DNA of 64,000 nucleotides from Paenibacillus sabuli (GTDB lineage Bacteria > Bacillota > Bacilli > Paenibacillales > Paenibacillaceae): positions 124,001 to 188,000 of the forward strand of contig NZ_JACXIZ010000014.1 of assembly GCF_014705605.1 (NCBI RefSeq), read 5' to 3'. A program made the position numbers and the translations under genes. This document shows, piece by piece, positions 57,208-64,000 of the stretch (positions are counted from its first letter, which is position 1; each line of letters opens with the position of its first letter). A model generated the notes under the pieces. It had not been told where the DNA came from. It made no database searches and worked only from the letters and a program-made list of their open reading frames with translations.

Positions 57208-57821
57208 TCGAACGGCACTCCCAACGCGCGAAACAGCGGCTCAAGCGATTCCGGGTCCGGAATGAAGAAAAAGTGACCGCACATGGATTCGCCATTCTCC
57301 TGGAAGGTCGTCTCAATCAGCAGCGCGTCGTCGCCCATCTGCCCGAACTGCAGCAAGCCGCTCGTCAGCACGGCGCCGGCCATGTCGATCGTCATCGAAG
57401 GAACCGTCGGCATCATCGACAGCTTGGTAAAGTCGGCCAGCGAGCTCAGATACGAGCCCGCCAAAATGTTGCCGATCTCACTTAGCGCGGAACTCTCCAG
57501 CTCCGAAAAAAATCCGATTTGCACGACACGAATGCCAAGCAAGTGATGCAGCAGCTTGTTGGCCGAATCGGTGTCGATAATGATGAATAAATTGCCCGGC
57601 ACATCGCCCTCTACCCGCAAAAACACAGCCACGACGACCTGCTCCGACCCGCCTACGCGATCGGCGATATCGTCGAAGCCGACCAGGCTCGCTTGCGGCA
57701 CCGGCATGTCCACCGGCTTGTCAATCAGCTTGGCAAGCGCGGTCGCCGCATTCCCCGCGCCGATATTGCCGACTTCCTTGAGGACATCCATCTTGAATGC
57801 GGCTGATCGCTTGAACAGCAT
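57204..57821 (-). CDS. cheC: CheY-P phosphatase CheC
   Basis: The 205-residue protein has both phosphatase half-sites, MDVLKEVGNIGAGNAATAL and SSALSEIGNILAGSYLSSL, each with the E-x3-N signature, so it should dephosphorylate CheY-P. It is between cheW and cheD; CheC and CheD interact in B. subtilis. Confidence 0.95.
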   Translation of the reverse strand: MLFKRSAAFKMDVLKEVGNIGAGNAATALAKLIDKPVDMPVPQASLVGFDDIADRVGGSEQVVVAVFLRVEGDVPGNLFIIIDTDSANKLLHHLLGIRVVQIGFFSELESSALSEIGNILAGSYLSSLADFTKLSMMPTVPSMTIDMAGAVLTSGLLQFGQMGDDALLIETTFQENGESMCGHFFFIPDPESLEPLFRALGVPFE

Positions 57822-57827
57822 CTTCCG

Positions 57828-58289
57828 TCAGGCCTCGAGCTGCTCGAGCTGGATGATTTCATCCTTGTTCAGCACCTCGGCCAGGTTCAGCATAATGAGC
57901 AGCCGGTTATTGCCAAGCTTGGCCACGCCGCGCAGGTACTTGGCCTTGATGCCGCCGACCACTTCAGGCGGGGCGTCAATCGAATCGGTGTCGATGTCGA
58001 TGACATCGTTGGCCGCGTCGACGATGAAGCCGACCTCCAGCTCGTTGACGGCGACGATGATGATCCGCGAATTTTCCGTCGTCTCGGTGGACTCCAAATT
58101 AAAACGGCCGCGCAAATCGAGCACCGGCACGACCACGCCCCGCAGGTTGACGACGCCTTTGATAAAAGAAGGCGTTTTGGGGACCCGCGTAATCGGCATC
58201 ATGCGCTCGATCGTCTGGACCTTGTCGACTTCAATGCCGTATTCCTCATCGGCTAACCCAAAAACGATGACCTTTAATTCTTCTCCCAC
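57828..58289 (-). CDS. cheW: Chemotaxis coupling protein CheW
   Basis: CheW links receptors to CheA. The 153-residue protein shows the SH3-like CheW fold blocks KVIVFGLADEEYGIEVDKVQTIER (as LADEEYGIEVDKV), VPKTPSFIKGVVNLRGVVVPVLDLR (as FIKGVVNLRG) and the C-terminal LLIMLNLAEVL. GTG start with GGAGGGTT upstream. It follows cheA by 12 bp. Confidence 0.96.
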   Translation of the reverse strand: MGEELKVIVFGLADEEYGIEVDKVQTIERMMPITRVPKTPSFIKGVVNLRGVVVPVLDLRGRFNLESTETTENSRIIIVAVNELEVGFIVDAANDVIDIDTDSIDAPPEVVGGIKAKYLRGVAKLGNNRLLIMLNLAEVLNKDEIIQLEQLEA

Positions 58290-58301
58290 GTTGAACCCTC
58301 C

Positions 58302-60347
58302 TTATTTGATCAGTGCGTTCGGATCGATAATCAGTGCTACTTGGCCGTCTCCCAGTATCGTGGCGCCGGAAATGGCCGGAGTGCCGCTCAGATAATCACC
58401 CAGCGGCTTCAGGACGATCTCGCTCTGCCCGATAAACTCGTCCACCATGATCGCCGCCCATTTGTCGCCTTTGCGAATGACGACAATTTCGGTCTCATCT
58501 TCCTTCTCCTCGTCAAAATCCGGGGATTCGAGAATCCGGCTGAGCGACAAGATCGGAATAATGGCGTTGCGGAATTCAATCATGCGATTGCCGTGAATAT
58601 GCCTGACCTGCTCGCGCTTGACGATCGCCGTCTCCACGATGGAGGTCAACGGAATGGCATACTTCTCCGAACCGAGCTTGATCAGCATGGCCCAAATGAT
58701 GGAAAGTGTGAGCGGCAGCTGAATTGAAAATTTGGTGCCGCGCCCAAGCTCGGAGGTAACGCTGACATGACCGCCCAGCGACATGATCTTGGAACGGACG
58801 ACGTCCAGACCGACGCCGCGCCCGGAAATGTCCGAAATCTTGTCCGCAGTGCTGAAACCCGGCTCGAAGAGCAGCATATAGACTTCTTCGTCGCTCAGCG
58901 TTTGCGCCTTGCTTTGCTCGACGACGCCGTTGCGGATGGCGATGCCCAGCACCTTGTCGCGATCGATGCCGCGCCCGTCGTCCTCGATCTCGATGAACAC
59001 GTGATTGCCGCTGTGGAAGGCTTGCAAACGCACCGTTCCGGTTTCCGGCTTGCCGGCCTCCGCCCTGCCCTCCAGCGATTCGATGCCGTGGTCGACCGAG
59101 TTGCGCAGCAGGTGCACGAGCGGATCGCCGATCTCATCGATGACGGTGCGGTCCAGCTCGGTGTCGGCTCCGCTGATGATCAAATCGATTTTTTTATTGA
59201 GCGATTTGGCAACGTCGCGAACCATTCTCGGGAAGCGATTGAATACCGATTCCACCGGCACCATGCGCAGCTTGAGCACGATGCTTTGCAGGTCCGCGCT
59301 GACTCTGGCCATATGCTCGACCGTCTCGGTGAGATCGTTGCGCTTGATCTCGCTGGCGAGCTGCTCGAGCCGCACGCGGTCGATCAGCATCTCGCTGAAC
59401 AGATTCATCAGCATGTCGAGCCGTTCGATATCGACCCGGATCGTCCGCGTCACATTGCCAGCGGCGCCTCCTGCTGTGACCGGCGCGCTCGGACGCTCGG
59501 GCGCCTCCACGGCGGCGGCTTGCTGCGCTTGCGCCGCTTTCGGCTCTGAGGCCGCCTCGACGGTAGTGGGACGCGACAGCATGGCCAGCGATTCTTCGTC
59601 CAGCAGCGTGACCTGCGCGCCCTCGATTTCCGACACCTCTTCGATATGGGTTTTGAGCGTCTCGGCCTCGAGCTGCGAGATATAGAACACCGTGAATTTC
59701 TGGTCGAATTCCGCCTGCTCGAGATCTTGAACGGATGGGTCCGACTTGACCACCTCGCCGTTTCGCTCCAATATATCGAAAACCATATAGGCACGGGCGG
59801 CCTTCAGTACGCAGTCCTCGCGCAAGGTGACCTGAATATGAAAAACATGATGACCGCTGCTGATCGATTGCTTGAGTACCGAGGTCTGGAATTCGTCGAG
59901 CTTGAGGCCGGCTTCGCCTTCTGCTTGCTGTTGCGAAGCCCCCGCGGCGGGGGCCTCCGTTATGTATTCGCCGGCTACGATCGACTTCAGAGCGGCCACG
60001 ATCGCGGACACGTCCGCTTGTCCGCTGCCGCCTGCCGTCACGTCCTGCACCATCGTCTCGAGCGCATCGAGTCCCTTGAACAGGGTGTCGAAGATGAAGC
60101 TGTCCATTGCAAGCTTGCCGTTGCGGACCAGATCGAGCACATTCTCCATTTCGTGCGTGAGCGAAGCCAGATCCTCGAAGCCCATGGACGCGGACATTCC
60201 CTTCAGCGTATGGGCCGAACGGAAGATGACCTGTACGATATCCAGATCACTCGGACTGCCCTCCAGCTTCAGCAGGTTTTCGTTGAGGGCTTGCAGATGG
60301 TCGTTGGATTCGTCAATAAACATTGACAAATACGCGTTCATATCCAT
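58302..60347 (-). CDS. cheA: Chemotaxis histidine kinase CheA
   Basis: CheA phosphorylates CheY and CheB. The 681-residue protein has the HPt domain with His46 (FRSAHTLKGMSASMGF), a CheY-binding P2 region (about 150-270), a dimerisation domain, the ATP-binding domain (HLLRNSVDHGIES, DDGRGIDRDKV, GRGVGLDVVRSK) and a C-terminal CheW-like domain. AGGAGGTG precedes the ATG. Length and domain order are normal for the family. Confidence 0.97.
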   Translation of the reverse strand: MDMNAYLSMFIDESNDHLQALNENLLKLEGSPSDLDIVQVIFRSAHTLKGMSASMGFEDLASLTHEMENVLDLVRNGKLAMDSFIFDTLFKGLDALETMVQDVTAGGSGQADVSAIVAALKSIVAGEYITEAPAAGASQQQAEGEAGLKLDEFQTSVLKQSISSGHHVFHIQVTLREDCVLKAARAYMVFDILERNGEVVKSDPSVQDLEQAEFDQKFTVFYISQLEAETLKTHIEEVSEIEGAQVTLLDEESLAMLSRPTTVEAASEPKAAQAQQAAAVEAPERPSAPVTAGGAAGNVTRTIRVDIERLDMLMNLFSEMLIDRVRLEQLASEIKRNDLTETVEHMARVSADLQSIVLKLRMVPVESVFNRFPRMVRDVAKSLNKKIDLIISGADTELDRTVIDEIGDPLVHLLRNSVDHGIESLEGRAEAGKPETGTVRLQAFHSGNHVFIEIEDDGRGIDRDKVLGIAIRNGVVEQSKAQTLSDEEVYMLLFEPGFSTADKISDISGRGVGLDVVRSKIMSLGGHVSVTSELGRGTKFSIQLPLTLSIIWAMLIKLGSEKYAIPLTSIVETAIVKREQVRHIHGNRMIEFRNAIIPILSLSRILESPDFDEEKEDETEIVVIRKGDKWAAIMVDEFIGQSEIVLKPLGDYLSGTPAISGATILGDGQVALIIDPNALIK

Positions 60348-60380
60348 GCTCGTACACCTCCTATGTCAAATAGACGCCTG

Positions 60381-61586
60381 TCAACCTTCTCTTCCGGTCT
60401 GGACCGCACGCACCAGATATGCGGCGATTTCATGCACTGGCAGCACCGTGGTCGCGCCGCCGCGTTCGACGGCCGCGCGCGGCATGCCGTAGACGACGCA
60501 GCTCTGTTCGGCTTCGGCGATCGCCGTTGCGATCCCGCGCCTGGTGAGCGCGTGCAGCCCGGCCGAGCCGTCGCTTCCCATCCCGGTCATGACGACCGCA
60601 TGCTGCCGGAGCCTCGTATGCGGGAGCAGTGATTCGAAGAGCACATCCACCGATGGCCGGTGGCCCCCGCGCGGAGCATCCTCCGTCAGACGAATCGCAA
60701 AGCCCTTGCTCTCCTGCGCGAGTGCCATATGGTAGCCGCCCGGCGCGATGTATACCGTGCCGGCCAAGACCGGCTCACCCTGCGAGGCTTCCACCACACG
60801 CAGCTTGCTGAAGCTGTCCAGGCGCTGCGCAAGCGAGCGCGTGAATTTCGGGGGCATGTGCTGAACGACCAGCACCGGTGCGGGAAAATGCGCCGGCAGC
60901 GAGGCGATAAGCTGATGCAGGGCCCGCGGACCTCCGGTGGACGTGCCCACCGCTACGATATCCTCGAATATGCCGGACAGGCCCGCCTCCGCTGCTGCCG
61001 TATGCGCCTTCTCCTTGCGCGGCGGCACTGCGCCCGCCTGGGGCTTCGCAGGCTGCCGCTCTTTTTTTACTGGCAGCGGTGCAGGCGGTTTCTGCGCTTC
61101 CTTTGGCGGCGGCAGCGGCTTGCGCTCGGGCAGCGGCAGCGGCCTCCGGTAGATGGTAGGGTCCACCATACGCCAAGCTTGATGGCGATGACTGGTCTGG
61201 ACCGCGATCAGCAGCTTTTCGTGCAGCAGCCGGCCGAGCTTTTCGACATGCGTTGCGCTGGTCGGCTTGCGAATAAAATCAAATGCGCCAAGCTGAAGCG
61301 CTTTGATGGTCTCCTTCGTGCCGTCTTCACTGATTCCCGCCAGCATGATGACCGGTGTCGGTTTCACGCGCATGATGCGCTTCAGCGCCTCCAGGCCGTT
61401 GAGCTCGGGCATTTCCAGATCCATCGTGATAACATCCGGCCGCCATTTGAGCAGCGCCTCTATGGCCTCCGCTCCGGTGGAGGCAGTTGCGACGACGCTG
61501 AACTTCGGGCTGCGAACGATCAGATCCGTAATAATTTTCCGCATAAAGGCGGAATCGTCCACCACGAGGACGCGATAAGGTGCCAC
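60381..61586 (-). CDS. cheB: Chemotaxis response regulator methylesterase CheB
   Basis: CheB demethylates and deamidates chemoreceptors. The 401-residue protein has an N-terminal receiver domain with Asp10/11, phospho-acceptor Asp56 and Lys107. The usual Ser/Thr of the switch position after beta-4 is Ala83 (VIMLAGISE). A P/K/A-rich linker (about 150-205) is longer than usual. The C-terminal esterase has the catalytic GTSTGGP, QHMPPKF and TGMGSDG motifs. GTG start; lies between flhG and cheA. Confidence 0.95.
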   Translation of the reverse strand: MAPYRVLVVDDSAFMRKIITDLIVRSPKFSVVATASTGAEAIEALLKWRPDVITMDLEMPELNGLEALKRIMRVKPTPVIMLAGISEDGTKETIKALQLGAFDFIRKPTSATHVEKLGRLLHEKLLIAVQTSHRHQAWRMVDPTIYRRPLPLPERKPLPPPKEAQKPPAPLPVKKERQPAKPQAGAVPPRKEKAHTAAAEAGLSGIFEDIVAVGTSTGGPRALHQLIASLPAHFPAPVLVVQHMPPKFTRSLAQRLDSFSKLRVVEASQGEPVLAGTVYIAPGGYHMALAQESKGFAIRLTEDAPRGGHRPSVDVLFESLLPHTRLRQHAVVMTGMGSDGSAGLHALTRRGIATAIAEAEQSCVVYGMPRAAVERGGATTVLPVHEIAAYLVRAVQTGREG

Positions 61587-61613
61587 GATATATTCCTCCT
61601 CTACTGCCTCGTG

Positions 61614-62480
61614 CTAGCCTCGCCGCTTGAGCATCCGCTGGATGAACCCTCGAATACCGCCGGTGTTCGGTGCGTTTGCTGTACCGTTGTTCAAAAAACC
61701 TCGCGCGATCTCCGCCACGGCCTTTGAAGCGCCGCTTGCCGGGAAGGCAATGGAAAAGGGCGATTGCTTCTTAACCGCCCGCATTACATTGGCATCGTCG
61801 GGGATCGTGCCGAGCAGCGGAATATCCAGTTCCAGGAATTGTCTGGCCACCAAGGAAATGCGGTCCGCAGTCTGTCTGCCCTCGCGCTCGTCCGTGGTGC
61901 GGTTGACGACCAGCTTGAAGGCAGCGTCTTGCTGCATCGAGCCAACCATTTTAATCAGAGCATAAGCATCGGTAATGGAGGTCGGCTCAGGCGTCGTGAC
62001 GACAATCGTCTCCTGGGCCGCCGCAATGAAGCTGACAGTTTCTCGCGACAGTCCGGCCCCCGTATCGAACAGGATGATATCGTAGTGCCCCTGCAGCTTG
62101 ACGATCTGGGCTTCGAAATAGTCAAGCTCCGTCTGGGGCAGATCGAGCAGATCGCGAAAACCCGAGCCGCCTGCAATAAAGTGAACATCCTCCGGGCCCT
62201 CCGAAATGATTTCCCAGACCGTTTTTTCGCGCTTCAGTAAATGATAGACGCTGTAGGCCGCCGAGCGTCCCATCAGCACATCAATGTTGGCCATGCCGAT
62301 ATCCGCATCGAAGATGAGCGTCTTCAGGCCGTTGCGGCGCAGGGCAAGCGCGAAGTTCAAGGTGAAATTCGATTTCCCGACCCCGCCCTTTCCGCTCGTC
62401 ACCGTGACGATTCGCGTCTGTCGCGTGTCGTCGTGCTCTTGTTCCACCAGCTTGCGCAGCGTCTGCGCTTGATCAAGCAT
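61614..62480 (-). CDS. flhG: FlhG (YlxH) MinD-like ATPase
   Basis: FlhG sets flagellar number and place together with FlhF. The 288-residue ParA/MinD-type ATPase has the deviant Walker A KGGVGKSN at 31-38, DADIGMANIDVLMG and LFDTGAGLSRE. The N-terminal 25 residues, LDQAQTLRKLVEQ, match the DQAxxLR activator motif that acts on FlhF. It overlaps flhF by 8 bp. Membrane-targeting helix likely at the C-terminus. Confidence 0.95.
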   Translation of the reverse strand: MLDQAQTLRKLVEQEHDDTRQTRIVTVTSGKGGVGKSNFTLNFALALRRNGLKTLIFDADIGMANIDVLMGRSAAYSVYHLLKREKTVWEIISEGPEDVHFIAGGSGFRDLLDLPQTELDYFEAQIVKLQGHYDIILFDTGAGLSRETVSFIAAAQETIVVTTPEPTSITDAYALIKMVGSMQQDAAFKLVVNRTTDEREGRQTADRISLVARQFLELDIPLLGTIPDDANVMRAVKKQSPFSIAFPASGASKAVAEIARGFLNNGTANAPNTGGIRGFIQRMLKRRG

Positions 62481-63705
62481 CGCTCGGATCTCCCAGCAGC
62501 GTCTTCAGGTAGCGCTCGAGATCAAACGCCTCGATGTCGTCCGGCACATTTTGCCCAAAGCCGATGTACGCCGTCTGATACGGATGACGCAGCATAATAT
62601 TGGCGATCGCACCGACCGCATCGGTCTCGTCGCGCTTGGTAAAGATGACCTTGCCGACGCCGTACTTGGCAAAGTGATCCGCAACGACCGACATGTCCCG
62701 CGTTCTTCCGGTCAGGCTGAGCACCAGAAACGTTTCGCTGTCGTCGTTCGCTTGCAGCAGGGCGTTCACCTCGGAAACGTAAAGCTCGTTGCGGAAATTG
62801 CGGCCGGCCGTATCCATAAATATCATCTCGCACGATTCAAGCTGCTTGAACGCTCGGGACAGCTCGGCCGGCGAGAAGACCACCTCCAGCGGGACGTCCA
62901 GGATCGTCGCATACGTGCGCAACTGATCGACTGCAGCAATGCGATACGTGTCGGAGGTGATGAATCCGACGTTACGACGGTGCTTCAGCTTCTGCTCTGC
63001 GGCCAGCTTGGCCACGGTTGTCGTCTTGCCGACGCCGGTCGGGCCGACGAAATATACGACCCGAGCCGACGGCGCGCTAGGCTCACCGCATAATGGCGCC
63101 AACCACCCCCTCAAGTGATTCGCTGCGAGCGCCCATAGCTCGGCCGCATTACCGCCAGCAGCGTAGCGTTCGTCTTGCGTCACGGCCTCCAGCAGCTTGA
63201 CGATCCACTCCTCTTCGAGCTCCTGAGCCGCCAGACGCTCGCGCAGCAGCAGCGCCGCGCCGTCGTATTCTTCGCTGTGGAAGCGCGAGAGCTTTTCGAC
63301 CATTTGTTTCATTTGGCGTATTTCATCCATGAGCTGCTTTTGCTGACCTGCGCCGGAATCCGGCGCAGTGGGATGAGTTCCCGCTGCAGGCTGCGCCTTG
63401 GCTGCGGCAACCGGAGGCAGCGCCTGCCCGGTCTCGGCATCGGCCTGCAGGGCGAGAAGCAGCTCCTGTGCCGCTGGCTTAGCCGCCTCTCGGCCCACGC
63501 TCAGCGTCTGCGGCCTCGGCTTGACCGGCCTCTCCTCTTCCTCCGAAGCGGCCAGCACCTCCATCCTGCGCTTGCGGAACATGCCGAGGAAGCCGCCGAC
63601 TCTGATCTCCTTTGTAGTCAGAATGACCGCATTTTTACCCAGCTCATTGCGAATGAGCGGGAGCGCATCCGGGACTGCCTGGACAACATAACGCTTGACC
63701 TTCAT
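62473..63705 (-). CDS. flhF: Flagellar biosynthesis SRP-like GTPase FlhF
   Basis: FlhF is an SRP-type GTPase that marks flagellar sites. The 410-residue protein has an N-terminal basic B domain (MKVKRYVVQAVPDALPLI), a proline/alanine-rich linker, and the NG domain with P-loop VGPTGVGKTTTVAKLA, TSDTYRIAAVDQL, DTAGRN and FTKRDET (TKxD). ATG with AGGAG upstream; it overlaps the flhA stop by 4 bp. Confidence 0.96.
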   Translation of the reverse strand: MKVKRYVVQAVPDALPLIRNELGKNAVILTTKEIRVGGFLGMFRKRRMEVLAASEEEERPVKPRPQTLSVGREAAKPAAQELLLALQADAETGQALPPVAAAKAQPAAGTHPTAPDSGAGQQKQLMDEIRQMKQMVEKLSRFHSEEYDGAALLLRERLAAQELEEEWIVKLLEAVTQDERYAAGGNAAELWALAANHLRGWLAPLCGEPSAPSARVVYFVGPTGVGKTTTVAKLAAEQKLKHRRNVGFITSDTYRIAAVDQLRTYATILDVPLEVVFSPAELSRAFKQLESCEMIFMDTAGRNFRNELYVSEVNALLQANDDSETFLVLSLTGRTRDMSVVADHFAKYGVGKVIFTKRDETDAVGAIANIMLRHPYQTAYIGFGQNVPDDIEAFDLERYLKTLLGDPSDA

Positions 63706-64000
63706 AGATTCACCACTCCTACGCTCTGCACTTCCACGCTAGGCTCCAGCTCGCTGTACGAGAGTACCGGGATATCCTGCATCGTGCGTTCGACCAGTTG
63801 GCGCAAGTACATGCGGATCGTCGGCGATGCCAGCACGATTGGCTGTTGGCCGGATTGCACCTGCCGCGTAATTTGCTCGGTCAGCTTCTGATAGATCTGC
63901 TGCGTCGCAACCGGGTCGAGCGCCAGGTAGCTGCCCTGATCGGACTGCTGGACCGCGTCGGCAATTTTTTTCTCGATGGAAGGCCCCACCGTGATGACCC
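63702..64000 (-). CDS. flhA: Flagellar export protein FlhA, C-terminal end (runs off right edge)
   Basis: Only about 99 codons are present. They match the cytoplasmic C-terminal domain of FlhA: PSIEKKIADAVQQSD, TQQIYQKLTEQI, PIVLASPTIRMYLRQLVER and PVLSYSELEPSVEVQSVGVV in part. FlhA is the export-gate ring of the flagellar type III apparatus. The order flhA-flhF-flhG-cheB fits the fla/che operon. Confidence 0.93.
   Translation of the reverse strand, partial: VITVGPSIEKKIADAVQQSDQGSYLALDPVATQQIYQKLTEQITRQVQSGQQPIVLASPTIRMYLRQLVERTMQDIPVLSYSELEPSVEVQSVGVVNL

Overview
This window is a stretch of core chromosome from an endospore-forming, flagellated Firmicute, most likely Paenibacillaceae (Paenibacillus/Cohnella-like). 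The gene order closely follows the Bacillus subtilis flhA-to-rny chromosome arm as I know it. GC is high for a Bacillus relative. Sporulation genes (dpaA/dpaB, sleB, a SpoIIIE-type translocase, tepA) sit next to a che/flh/sigD block. All 61 protein genes I can support lie on the minus strand, so transcription runs from the right end of the window to the left. I see no tRNA, rRNA, insertion sequence, prophage or CRISPR array.

Right to left, in transcription order: (1) 64000-52385, the tail of the fla/che operon: flhA (partial), flhF, flhG, cheB, cheA, cheW, cheC, cheD, an unrecognised two-helix membrane protein, sigD, fapA (DUF342), a small disordered protein, a SwrB-like anchored protein and an MltG LysM-like single-domain protein. 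(2) 52346-49255: rpsB, tsf, pyrH, frr, with a structured rpsB leader and a terminator between rpsB and tsf. (3) 49144-39154: envelope and replication genes uppS, cdsA, dxr, rseP, proS (archaeal/eukaryal-like form) and polC. (4) 39137-30892: the nusA operon rimP, nusA, rnpM, ylxQ, infB, rbfA, nrnA, truB, ribF, with a promoter and a candidate NusA-type attenuator ahead of rimP. (5) 30765-25245: rpsO, pnp, ylxY, ymxG, dut. (6) 25124-20214: a dipicolinate/diaminopimelate operon dpaA, dpaB, asd, dapG, dapA with a sigma-K-like promoter and a strong terminator. (7) 20036-13475: RNase J, tepA, ylzJ, ftsK/spoIIIE, sleB (sigma-G-like promoter). (8) 13490-7341: ymfF, ymfH, ymfI, ymfJ, ymfK, a RodZ-like gene and yajQ. 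(9) 7342-4098: rimO, pgsA, cinA. (10) A 1.2-kb repeat-rich gap, then recA, recX and rny (partial).

The genes form connected blocks: ribosome biogenesis and translation initiation (rpsB to frr, rimP to ribF, rpsO), RNA decay (pnp, RNase J, RNase Y, nrnA), the aspartate route to DAP and spore dipicolinate (dapG, asd, dapA, dpaA/B), and chemotaxis-motility ending in sigD. I saw no clear new multi-gene system. The least explained parts are the cinA-recA gap (nested inverted repeats with 50-bp spacing, tandem hairpins with paired-arm changes, a decayed 39-bp tandem repeat), the small proteins downstream of sigD, and a dispersed intergenic repeat found at 20.1 kb and 30.8 kb.
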